DNA from: Moniliophthora roreri
Taxonomy: Eukaryota; Basidiomycota; Agaricomycetes; Agaricales; Marasmiaceae
Reading direction: 5' to 3'
DNA length: 64,000 nt
NCBI GenBank assembly: GCA_001466705.2
Contig: LATX02000035.1
Coordinates: 434,001 to 498,000, forward strand
Part shown: one piece after another, positions 12,872-23,734 of the stretch
Numbering within the stretch: the first letter of the stretch is position 1
Layout: each line of letters starts with the position of its first letter
Position numbers and translations under genes: made by a program
Notes under the pieces: generated by a model
Database searches by the model: none
What the model was told of the DNA's origin: nothing
Seen by the model: only the letters and a program-made list of their open reading frames with translations

Positions 12872-14022
12872 AATATGGCAAACCTAGAAAAGACCCAATT
12901 TTATTCGTTTTACACTACTTTTGAATCAGAACACTTTAATATGACACCAGATAATGGGTAATAAGGACTAGAGTGAGCCCAGTCTGCTAGTCATTGCCTT
13001 AGAGAAGCTATGGTGCATTGGAAAGTATGAAGAGCTATATGATATGCTATACAGAGGTGTCTAAGCTGTACTTTCTGACTTATCTATGTATCAGATCCAG
13101 AGCAGATTACTCCCAAAACCTGTAGGGAACCTAACTATGGCACAATGAATGCATTGGCTAGTTAATCAAGCTCTCAAAGTGCTACCAATGGGATTTTATT
13201 TTTATTTTAACTTTCTATGACATCTGCAAAGTGCAACATGCAGTCAAACAGTACAGAGGTACTTAAAAAACACATCAAAACAGAAAGATGACTTAGAACA
13301 GGAACAATCAAAGAATGATTATCCTCCAAAGTCAATATACAGATCAAAGTCAAAGTGGACGATCTCTTAATAAAGAGCTCAGGCAGTGAAAACATATGAA
13401 ATAACATAATTAAGTACAAAGTGACCTCAGAAGCTAGAAGACTACTTTTGTAGAACTGAAGTAACTTAATAGACAAGACACAATGAGACATATGAAGAAT
13501 ATCTAATGCATAAGAAGTTCTATCTAAGACCGAGCATGCATTGTCAAAGGAGATAGAAACAGTAACAGCATGTTCCAACCTCAGAAACTTTGGCATCTAA
13601 GCCTCTGCCAATGTGTGGATGCCAGAAAGGGAAATGCTGTAAGGAGATGGGACAGATACAACCATCTGCTCATAGATACCCAACTTAGAAAAGAGAAAAT
13701 ACAAATCATAGAGTCCAGAACACCTGGAGAAGTAGATACCTGTGTGGATATGGTCAGATACCCTAGTGGCCAGACTCCATGACATCCAAATATTCCCTCT
13801 TTTAGCATCTCTGTTGCTTGTTTATTATTTCCTGAATTATCAGACATTATTTATAATTTTCTGTAGATATATTCTGTGGACCATATATAAGGACAGCTAG
13901 ATATTTGTATATACTCAAGTAACTCTGCCCCCTCCAATTGTGAATACATGAAGAGTTTGTTTGGTGTATAAATTTGTGTGCCATTCCAGTTCTGCTTCCT
14001 CACTTCAGGCCCTGGAGATTGG
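12872..14022. repeat. 1.15-kb inverted repeat, left arm
   Basis: Matches 16338-17492 in reverse orientation. Examples: TAATGGGTAATAAGGACTAG near 12,953 against its reverse complement near 17,400, and the CATATATAAGGACAGCTAG region near 13,885 against 16,460. The left arm has less CpG than the right arm. An open frame of 129 codons (13,596-13,207, minus) has a shorter counterpart at 16,949-17,152 (plus), but resembles no family I know. Confidence 0.75.
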
Positions 14023-14300
14023 TCCTGAGTGACTCCAGAGAGATAGAGATCTAATAATGAACTTGTGTCATAAGAGACAAGAGTAACATCTTGAGTGTGT
14101 TGTAGCACTTTTCTAAGAGACACTTTACACTAAGAAGGACCCTTGGGCACTTGGAGTGTGGCCTGTGTTGGGTATCAGGTTGTGACACACTTAGAGTCTT
14201 AGCAAGAGGTGTGCCTGTGCTGAGCTCTTTGTAGAAATTGGTCTAGAACCTTTTCCAGTACACTGAGTACTGTAGTAGTCTTAAAGAAGTCTTGAACTCC

Positions 14301-15540
14301 ATAGGGTCAGACTATATCAGCTATCAAGTCTTTGTATGGGACTGTAGCTCTTGTGTTTGTGCTTTGTGCACTGTGTTCTTTGTGTTTTGTGTGTGTGTTT
14401 GTGATATAAACCATATATACTCCTCTGGAGGTGAACCCTTTGAAGTAGAACACTTCAATAAGAGAGAATCAACCTAGCTAAGAGTTTTGTTGGCATTCTA
14501 AGTGCAGTAACTCTGATCACATTGATCCACACTTGCACAACAAATTGAGTTAGACTTTTGGAGTTTATCTTTTTGGGTAATTTTCCACTAGTCTTATCTT
14601 AGACAAATTAACGCACTAATNTCCATCACTCATTTATTATTTCCTGAATTATTGGACATTATTTATTTTTCTGTAGATATATTCCTTGGACTGTATATAA
14701 GGACAGCTAGATATTTGTACATACTCAAGTAACTCTGCCCCCTCTGATTGTGAATACATGAAGAGTTTGTTTGGTGTATAATTGTGTGTGCCATTCCAGT
14801 TTTGCTTCCTCACTTCAGGCCCTAGAGATTGGTCCTGAGTGACTCCAGAGAGATAGACATCTGATAATGAACTTGCATTGTAAGAGACAAAGAGTAACAT
14901 CTTTAGTGCATTTGGCACTTTTCTAAGAGTGTAGAAATTGGTCTAGGACCTTTTCCAGTATGCTGTGTGCTGTAGTTGTCTTAAAGAAGTCTTGAACTCC
15001 ATAGAGTCAGACTATATTGGCTATTGAGTCTTTGTATGAGACTGTAGCTCTTGTGTCTGTGCTTTGTGCACTGTGTTCTTTGTGTTTTGTGTGTGTGTTT
15101 GTGAAATAAACCCATTTTAAACCCATCTATACTCCTTTGGAGGTGAACACTTTGAAGTAGAACACTTCAATAAGAGAGAATCAACCTAGCTAAGAGTTTT
15201 GTCTATATTGGCTATCGAGTCTTTGTATGGGACTGTAGCTCTTGTGTTTGTGCTTTGTGCACCATGTTCTTTGTGTTTTGTGTGTTTTGTGAAATAAACT
15301 CCTTTTAAAACTCATCTAGACTCCTTTGGAGGTGAACACTTTGAAGTAGAACACTTCAATAAGAGAGAATCAACCTAGCTAAGAGTTTTGTTGGCATTCT
15401 AAGTGTGGCAACTCTGATCACATCGATCCACACTTGCACAACAAACTGAGTTAGACTTTTGGAGGTTATCTTTTTGGGTAGTTTTCCACTAGTCTTATCT
15501 TAGACAAATTAACGCACTAATAATGACCAAACCTTGTACT
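14301..15540. repeat. LTR-like units, partly tandem
   Basis: A unit of about 190-200 bp, recognised by TTTGTATGGGACTGTAGCTC and ending near AAGAGAGAATCAACCTAGCT, occurs at about 14,301-14,500, 15,009-15,202 and 15,203-15,400; the last two are head to tail. Downstream of two of them is a shared tail with AACTCTGATCACA. Short GT-rich runs lie within the unit. It looks like LTR debris, but no protein gene is attached. Confidence 0.5.
14621..14621. other. Assembly gap (single N)
   Basis: The left contig ends AACGCACTAAT, which recurs near 15,515 in the right contig. The right contig begins with a copy of about 13,815 onward. The two sides are diverged copies of one segment, so this may be two alleles or two repeats joined wrongly. 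Confidence 0.9.
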
Positions 15541-15654
15541 AAGAATGCAGAAAAGTATTCCTGTCCAAGGATCAAGATTCAGGATTAGTGACAAAGTCAA
15601 CACGACGACGTATTGAGTTTGATACTCAGATTAGATCACAACAAGAGTAGACAA

Positions 15655-15850
15655 CGTAAACAGAATGATGACGGTGATAACAAGGGAACGATGGCAATGA
15701 GGGTAGACGGCGATGGTGATGAGGGTAGATGATGATGGCAATGAGGGTAGATGATGATGGCAATGAGAGTAGATGACAACGGAAATGAGAGTAGGTGACA
15801 GCGATGGCAGATCTATAGTTGTGAGGGTAGACAATGGCAAGGACAGGAAG
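15655..15850. repeat. Imperfect minisatellite, unit about 24 bp
   Basis: Degenerate tandem units of the form GATGATGGCAATGAGGGTA, about eight in number. CpG begins to reappear here, marking the right edge of the depleted block. Confidence 0.65.
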
Positions 15851-16059
15851 GATGGTGGTGGTACAAAGGAAAGAAAGAATCCGCGGAGTTTGAAAACTGT
15901 TGAACAAATAAACAAATGATTGCAGGGGTCTTCACTCACGTGAGGACACCAATTGACAAATGTCATTTCTTAGTTGTACTTAATGACAACAGTTTCCTCC
16001 CAAAATTTCTACACAGAACCCCACATAACTTGTGTTGAACCCAGTAAATGCATGTGAAC

Positions 16060-16337
16060 CCCTGAAAACAGCTCCAGCACTAAAAACCTGAAATATCCCC
16101 CACAACCACCCTTAACCACCCTTAACCACCCTTAACCGGTAATGGCGGGTAAAGAGGTGGTCACGAGGGGGTTATATTCTACACAAAACCAGTCAGTATG
16201 ATTCTCATGGTTGTTACAGCCTCTATCACTGATCAAGTTGAGTTTCATTAGGGATATGTCTACCTATTACCAGGTGCTGGCGGGTTTCAGGCATTTTAGC
16301 CGCCTATAACCCGTCAGCGCCTTTTGACATTTTGTGC
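16060..16337. mobile_element. Probable short insertion at the inner end of the right inverted arm
   Basis: CpG-bearing DNA that interrupts the inverted-repeat homology. It contains three CCACCCTTAA decamers (about 16,105-16,135) and a hairpin, GCTGGCGGGTT at 16,276 pairing with AACCCGTCAGC at 16,309. Its right end, read on the other strand, starts ATCGCACAAAATGTCAAAAG, which resembles the terminus of the MITE family at 6166 and 23550. The left end is not defined. Confidence 0.4.
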
Positions 16338-17492
16338 GATCTCCAGGGCCTGTAGTAAGGAAGCAAAACTGGAATGGCACACAAATTTATACACCAAACA
16401 AACTCGTCATGTATTCACAATCAGAGGGGGCAGAGTTACTTGAGTATGTACAAATATCTAGCTGTCCTTATATACAGTCCAAGGAATATATCTACAGAAA
16501 ATTATAAATAATGTCCGATAATTCAGGAAATGACAAATGAGTAACTGAGATACTAAAAGAGGGATTATTCAGATGTCATGGAGTCTGGCTACTAGGGTAT
16601 CCGACCATATCTGTGCAGTTATCTATGCCTCCAGGTGTTCTAGACTCTATAATTTGTATTTTCTCTTTTCTAGGTCGGGTATCTACCAGCAGATGACTGT
16701 ATCTGTCTTGTCTTTTGACAGCATTTCCCTTTTCTAGTACCTGCACATCGGCAGTGGCCTAGATGCCAAATTTTCCAAGGTCGGAACACACTGTTATTGT
16801 TCCGATCTCCTTTGACAATGCACACTCGGTCTTATTTAGGATTTCTTGCACATTAGATATTCTTCATATGTCTCATTGTATCTGTCTGTAGGTAGTGGAT
16901 GTCCTTTGGAAGTGATTTCTGTCTTTCCAAGCAGGCTTTGTACCTAGTTTGCTTATCGCATATTGTTTAGCCACTGGTGAATTCTTTATTAAGAGATTGC
17001 CTGCTTTGACTCTGATCCGTATATTGACTTTGGAGGAGGATTGTTCTATGATCATTCTTGTTCTAAGTCATCTTTCTGTTTTAATGTCTCTTCTAAGTAC
17101 CTCTGTACTGTTTGACTGCAGCTTGCACTTTGCAGATGTTATAGAAAAGTAAAGTAGAAGTTAAAATCCCATTGATAGCACTTTGAGAGCTTGGTTAACT
17201 AGCCAATGTGTTCATTCGGCCATAGTTAGATTCCCTACAGGTTTTGAGAGTGATCTGCTTTTGATCTGATACATAGATAGGTTAGAAAGTACAGCTTAGA
17301 CACCTCTGTATAGTGTATTATATAGCTCTTTGTACTTTCTAAGGTACCACAGCTTCTCTAAGGCAATGACTAGCAGACTGGGCTCACTCTAGTCCTTATT
17401 ACCCATCATCTCATGTCTTATTAAAGTGTGCCAATTCAGAAATAGTGTAAAATGAAGAAAAGTGGGTCTTTTCTAGGTTCGACATATTAGTG
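16338..17492. repeat. 1.15-kb inverted repeat, right arm
   Basis: Reverse-orientation copy of 12872-14022. It abuts the MULE at its outer edge and a short insertion at its inner edge. It retains more CpG than the left arm. Confidence 0.75.
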
Positions 17493-17494
17493 GC

Positions 17495-20032
17495 TCAGCT
17501 GCAGGCACAGGCTCATCTAACAGCATCAATGAGGGGTGTGACCAGATTGGTGCTGTTCAGTTATGCATCACCTCAAGGAAGAATTCTGGTGGTACAGGCT
17601 TGACACTTTGGACCAGGTGTTTGCATATTAAGAACTGACTTTTCGCTAGAGCTGGGCAAGTGCACACCCATCACCTGACATCTGTCAAATATCCCAGTCG
17701 GCTCTGGTATGTGTTTGTTCTCACACTGTTTCCAAGCCTTTTTGAATGGTTTCCACCATGCACAAAGGAATTGGTATCGACCAATATTACTAAGAAGAAC
17801 ATTGAGTTTTTGGTAATATAATGGTGCTAATTTTGTTATAAGGATCCAAGCGAGCAGATCAATTCTTGGCTTGCTAAAGTGGTGAAGAAAATCTTCTTTG
17901 ATGTGGCGCCAACTAAAAGAAAGTAAGTTTTCTTCCTGTGCTTAATAGGGATAATGTACGCTCACTGGCTTTCCATAACCATAGTTGTATTGAGTTGAGG
18001 TATTTCTGGTACCACTGAACAAGCCCAAAGCCTCCACCGTTCAGGTCGGTACCAGTTTTCCCACAGGTAAGCCCACAGTTCTCATGAATCATGTTCCTCG
18101 CAGAATTGATACATCTTCTTGACAGCCCATGAATAGATGCCGTCTGGCAAAGGTGCTGCTTTACCTGGTAGCAGGGAGTGTGCATTCCAATGTTCATCTA
18201 TCTTCTCTAGAATGGGTTCTCGTAGCTCTGGCAGGCAGAATGTTTGCTTTTCGGCATTTGACACTTGAGTTTGGTTCAAAGGTGCATTACCACTGGGTGC
18301 CTGAGTGGGTTTCAGAGCAGGAAAATTTATCTTTAGAGGTGCTTCTGAAGATTTCTGGGTAGGAGCTGGTTCTGTCTTTTCAACAAGCTTCTGGGTTGCA
18401 GGTATGTGTATGAATAGAGCATTTGGATTGGATTTTGGTGCTAAAGACAGTTCAGGTTCATCAAGAGAGCTGTCACGTCCACCTCCCTCATGTCCACCCT
18501 CACGTTCACCTGGATCTGGCCTACCCAGTGGAATGAATGATCTATCAATAAATGGGAATAGTCTGTGGGCATCGCATGGTTTGTAAGGTGTTGTCAAGAG
18601 TTTTGCTTTGCTGATGCATTCTCAGATAGCTTTTTTCATATGCCATCCACAGATTTGAATGTGTGAGTCTGACCACACCTTTTGTGCCATTCCAATCTCT
18701 CCCAAATCCTTGTCAACATTGATGAACCTGGAGTTGATGTGGTACTTGTCGCATAAGCGTATTTCCCAGCGCTCCAAGGCATCAATCTTCTTCCTCAGTG
18801 CTGATGATTCTGTTGTTGACAGCAGGCAGTAGGATAAGAGAAAGCCCGCATTATCAAACTCAGCCATAACACAGTAAAGTTCCAGATGCATAGCATTTGT
18901 ATTATCTAAAGATATGGGTCAGTTAAATACTTCTCCCATCAGCATTCAATGAGACTCACATGTTGCGCCTATAGCAATTTCAATAATGATTTTCTTGATG
19001 GTAAGTTTCTGTGCTATTATCTTCATACCCCAGCAAACTTGTTCAACTCCAGGCACCTCTTCAACCTCAAAGATGTCGATAACTGCTTGATGTTCCTCCA
19101 GCAGCTTCCGAGCAGATTCAACTCGTTTAGGATCCCTCCTTCAAAGCTCTTCGCTCATGACAGCCCATGCCCTGTGTATCTGTGCTGCCGTTATGTTGGA
19201 ATGTGCCACTTGTATTTTTGAAACTAGAGACAATGGGGTGGACCACTCCAAGCTCTCCCGAACAATTTGGGATGCTTCAGGTGGCATAGAAACTTCGTAG
19301 TATGGTATGTATTTATGCTGATGCCTAATGTGAAGTGTAATGAGCTTAACTGTGCAGCTCCTCTTCTTCAGATCTTTACACGATGCACCAAGGTGGCTTT
19401 GGCATTCAAAACAATGCATTCTGACATTGTCACAATGCTTGATGTTCTCTCCTTGCTTTGGCTTTGGTGCTTTCTTTCAACCAGCATCTTGCGAGCACCA
19501 TGCACAAGTCTTGTGACCGGTCTTGAGTTTTCAGTGAAATTTGACACTAGAAGGTGTGTTAGACTTTATTTTTGCTTCAAAAGCATAATACTCACGTAAA
19601 TTGATATCCAGTAACATGCCAGGCCTCTCGCATTGTAAGTTGGACATGTTCTTTGTCAGTGATCAACAGATCAATAGGTAAAGTGTATTCTCCATGAAAA
19701 TCAATAGCCATATCCTGATGACATTGGTCTCGTAGTGCAGTAAACATGGCTTCTGCATTTGCATAGTGTTGTACATTGTTCTGGGTGGATGTAAGTATTT
19801 TTAATCTTTTAAAAAAGCCAGAGTTACACACTAATTGATCGGCCTCAGAATCACTATCACTCCCTTCAATTTCCATAATCAATAGCTGATTACTAGTGCT
19901 GGGAAGGTCGGCAGCAATTGGTGGGGGTCAGGGACTAGGAGAAGGGTGTTCAGCTTCAGTTTCAGGACACTTGTGCTTCTGATGCTTCCATTCAAGATCT
20001 TTGGTGTGGCAGCGTGCACACATCTTGGACAT
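17495..20032 (-). pseudogene. MULE-type DNA transposase, decayed
   Basis: Minus-strand remains of a Mutator-like transposase of the type found in many Agaricomycetes. In order: an N-terminal zinc-binding start (MSKMCARCHTKDLEWKHQKH from 20,032), an acidic Asp/Ser-Glu stretch (about 19,870), the MULE core with ITDKEH, a TNAMHLELYCVMAEFDNAGF strand-turn near 18,900-18,830, VDKDLGEIGMAQKVW and CGWHMKKA near 18,700, and a C-terminal LICKHLVQSVKPVPPEFFLE segment near 17,600. Frameshifts and stops separate these parts. One early stop is a TGA where the reading frame otherwise runs on, consistent with CGA to TGA. Not functional as written. Confidence 0.8.
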
Positions 20033-20173
20033 CTCATCGGGTGGTAATGTAGTGTTGCATTTTTTTGTTGAGCATTTTCAGAGCACCAAAGAAGTTGTGG
20101 GGGTGATCTTGGACATTGGTATGTGGTAGCAGATGTGGAAAACATCGTACAATTGCAGATAGAATTACAGTTT

Positions 20174-21634
20174 CCGCTACTGCTAAGTAGAGGGTTTATG
20201 CCGGGGTGAACAAAAATCCCTCGATATGCACAGCAGCGAGGTTCATGTGATATATCATGTGACCTCACATGTTGGCTCCAGATTTCACCGTTCGCCCAAA
20301 AATCTCTTTAACCCCCAGTCCATCTGATGAGCTCGAGCCAGATTGTGCGACAGGGATCAGCGCTTTTCCTCGATACTAAAGTGATGGACAGATGGCTCCA
20401 TTTCATCCAAGACTTTTGGGATAGCATGGCAAGGGTGTAGCACAGGAAAACTTTGAGTGCATATCTTTTTTCTTTCGCCTTCTTACTCCATCTGATGTAT
20501 TCTGAAATCAAAACTATGGCACCCTCTGTTCACACTGGTCCAGATAATAGAACCTCTACTGCAGTGTCACCTTCCGAAATATCAATGTCCTCAGAGTTAG
20601 AACACAAGCAGCTCATCCGGCTTATCATTGGTGGATTCAGACTACAGCCTTGCCTTCACTGCTGGTCCAAAAAAACACTCCCAGATTAGATGGAATCCAA
20701 AGCAGAATGCATATAGAAGTTTGAGTCGGAAGCACCACCAATAATTTGGAGTGACTGGTATGTCTTATGCCCTTTGGTACATCGGAGTGAAACTCATGTC
20801 TTATGTATGCAGTATTACTTGTTATTTCTCCTCTAAAAGTATGTTTCTGCGGCCCGACTACCAAGTTGAGCCATCCACCAAATTTCACTAATCACCTTCC
20901 ATAGAGGCATTCAAGTATCAACTCAGTTTGAACATAGAAGCATTGCAGATCTTGGGGTTTCGAGACTAACAGTTTCTCACTGGTTTGTTTATGATCTTCT
21001 CATTCTAATACTTCAATGCTGAGCTAGGATTCCTTATAGGATCTGCCTGTTTGCTGGGTATACTGCATCAAGAAATACCAGTGAAGAATTCAAATTGCCT
21101 TCAGAATTACCCTGTACTCTGCTATTGGGTGCACCTCTGGTTCCCACCCATTGCAGCTGATTAGCTGCCATCAATAACGTCAAAGATGGCGACTGATCAG
21201 CTGCAAGAACCATGTTTTTTGGGCGCACCCCAGTCACTCCTAAACAAACTCCCCAGTTGCACCTCTTGAGTCTTGACCACTGCCAAAGTCCTTCCTGGCC
21301 CATTTTTAGAAATTGCCGCCATTCAAAAATTCCCATTCCCATGGCCTTTCACAGGGTATGATGGCCAAAATGGTGAGTTGGGGTATGCTGAGTAAAATGT
21401 GAGAAAACATGAGAAATACCTGAGAAAAAACTCAGAATATTACGAGTCGTGACTATTAGGACTTTTCATGCCATTCTTGAAGATTTAACCAGCAATTCGC
21501 CACAGAATTCACTGAGGATTCACCACAAGCTTCAGCAATATATGGTCCCACAAAATCCAACAATCTTCTGACCATTCACTGATCACTAAATTTTGCTCAC
21601 ATGCCCATTTTGCTGCTTCTCCTTGCTGCTTCTG
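20174..21634 (-). mobile_element. Plavaka-type element, partial copy A (3' part)
   Basis: Homologous to 22151-23820 and, from about 20,752, nearly identical to 26730 onward. Starts at CCGCTACTGCTAAGTAGAGG, the same point at which copy B starts, so this is probably one terminus of the element. It carries only downstream non-core sequence and ends at an assembly gap. Compared with copy B it has lost many CpG sites. Confidence 0.7.
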
Positions 21635-21635
21635 N
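21635..21635. other. Assembly gap (single N)
   Basis: Breaks copy A in the middle of the Plavaka sequence; the next contig opens with unrelated CpG-rich DNA. Confidence 0.9.
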
Positions 21636-22150
21636 CAGATTTCTTTGCTCGTCATTGGTTCACCAATGTTAAAGATTAGTGTGTGGAAAGAGCGAAAAAG
21701 ATAGGTGAAAGCAAGATCTTGAACTGGTCATGATACGGTCGGTCGGTCGGTTTGTCGCCGAACCCGAACGGCATCCCGACATTTCCCACGCGATGGGCTG
21801 CGGAAACTCCCGCCATGGTCGGAACTGGTTCACGAACTACTCTTGCAGTTCTTCTATACTAAGTATCTCTCCAACTCGAGTAGCCCTCTGGAGATGAACT
21901 GTCAACAGATGAAGAGGGAAATGGAACATGCTCCAAGTTCACACTGTCCGCTTAGCAGCCCCGTAGTCCGACCGCTGGCCTAATTCATCTGTTGACCGGG
22001 GATTATTCGATAAGGCGATGACGGAGAATTGAATTAGTTTAATGTTTCTGATAGTGAAATGGCATGTTGAAACACTTACAGCAGCTTCATTGTAGAGTAT
22101 ACAAGTGTGTACAGTCGCATCACAAGTTCACAACGCGTTTTCAGTTGTTC
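21636..22150. other. Single-copy DNA between transposon copies
   Basis: About 515 bp with normal CpG and no counterpart elsewhere in the window, including a short GGTC tandem run near 21,740. No gene seen. It is probably the genomic flank of Plavaka copy B. Confidence 0.5.
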
Positions 22151-23549
22151 CCGCTACTGCTAAGTAGAGGGTTTATGCCGGGGTGAACGAAAATCCCTCG
22201 ATATGCACAGCGGCGAGGTTCACGTGATATATCATGTGACCTCACGTGTTGGCTCCAGATTTCACCGTTCGCCCGAAACTCTCTTTAACCCCCAGTCCGT
22301 CTGATGAGCTCGAGCCAGATCGTGCGACAGGGATCAGTGCTTTTCCTCGATACTAAACTGATGGACAGACGGCTCCATTTCATCCAAGACTTTTGGAATA
22401 GCATGGCAAGGGTGTAGCGCAGGAAAACTTCGGGTGCATACCTTTTTTCTTTCGCCTTCTTACTCCATCTGACGTATTCTGAAATCAAAACTACGGCACC
22501 CTCTGTTCACGCTGGCCCAGATAATAGAACCTCTACTGCAGTGTCACCTTCCAAAATATCAATGTCCTTGGAGTTAGAACGCAAGTGGCTTGTCCGGCTT
22601 ATCATTGGTGGATTCGGACTACAGCCTTGCCTTCACTGCTGGTCCAAAAAAACACTCCCAGATTAGATGGAATCCGAAGCAGAATGCATATAGAAGTTTG
22701 AGTTGGAAGCACCACCAATAATTTGAAGTGACTGGTACGTCTTATGCTCTTTGGTACATCGGAGTGAAACTCATGTCTTATGTACACAGTATCACTTGTT
22801 ATTTCTCCTCTAAAAGTACGTTTCTGTGGCCCGACTACCAAGTTGAGCTGTCCACCAAATTTCACTAATCACCTTCCATAGAGGCATTCAAGTATCAACT
22901 TGGTTTGAACATAGAAGCGTTGCAGATCTTGGGGTTTCGAGACTAACAGTTTCTCGCTGGTTTGTTTATGATCTTCTCATTCTAATACTTCAATGCTGAG
23001 CTAGGATTCCTTATAGGATCTGCCCGTTTGCTGGGTATACCGCATCAAGAAATACCAGTGAAGAATTCAAATTGCCTTCAGAATTACCCTGTACTCCACT
23101 ATTGGGTGCACCTCTGGTTCCCACCCATTGCAGCTGATTAGCCGCCATCAATAACATCAAAGATGGCAACTGATCAGCTGCAAGAACCACATTTTTTGGG
23201 CGCACCCCAGTCGCTCCTAAACAAACTCCCTAGTTGCACCTCTTGAGTCTCGACCACTGCCAAAGTCCTTTCTGGCCCATTTTTAGAAATCGCTGCCATT
23301 CAAAAATTCCCATCGTCTTTTGCTTGCTGCCGCTGTGATTCGTCACCATGTCAACGTCACTCCTATGGCCTTTCACAGGGTATGATGGCCAAAATGGCGA
23401 GTTGGGGTATGCTGAGTAAAATGTGAGAAAACATAAGAAATACCTGAGAAAAAACTCAGAATATTACGAGTCGCAACTATTAGGACTTTTCATGCCATTC
23501 TTGAAGATTTAACCAGCAATTCGTCACGGAATTCACTGAGGATTCACCA

Positions 23550-23734
23550 CATCGCACAAAACTGCAGAAGGTCATAACTCAGTTATAACTAGGTTATAAC
23601 TAGGTTATGACTGGTTTTGGGGGGTTATGACTGGTTTTGGTGGGTTATAACCGCCAGAACTGGTTATAACCACTGGAGACCTGGGTTATAACCCTCTGGA
23701 GATGGGTTATGACCTTTTGCAGTTTTGTGTGATG
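23550..23734. mobile_element. GGTTATAAC-type MITE, 185 bp, with empty sites in sister copies
   Basis: Termini CATCGCACAAAACTGCAGAA and (other strand) CATCACACAAAACTGCAAAA. The inside has repeated GGTTATAAC/GGTTATGAC motifs. It is flanked by CA on both sides. The sister Plavaka copies near 21,526 and 27,545 read GATTCACCACAAGCTTC without the insert and with one CA, giving a clean empty site and a 2-bp target duplication. Confidence 0.85.

Larger units (their letters stand above)
2650..15600. other. CpG-depleted block of about 13 kb
   Basis: Reading through, I find only about twenty CG dinucleotides. Runs longer than 1.6 kb have none that I can see, for example about 4,980-6,778 and 6,781-8,458. 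The base composition would predict several hundred. TG and CA are abundant. Flanking gene DNA has ordinary CpG. The left edge falls inside the hAT-like element near 2,650; the right edge is near 15,600. This composition fits long-term cytosine methylation and deamination of repeats. Confidence 0.85.

Noticed and set aside
15626..15966. Minus-strand open frames of 93-111 codons rich in Ser/His/Leu
   Set aside because: They are translations of the minisatellite, not protein-like.
16100..16137. ACCCTTAACC decamers as an interstitial telomere tract
   Set aside because: The unit is CCACCCTTAA, not CCCTAA, and there are only three copies.
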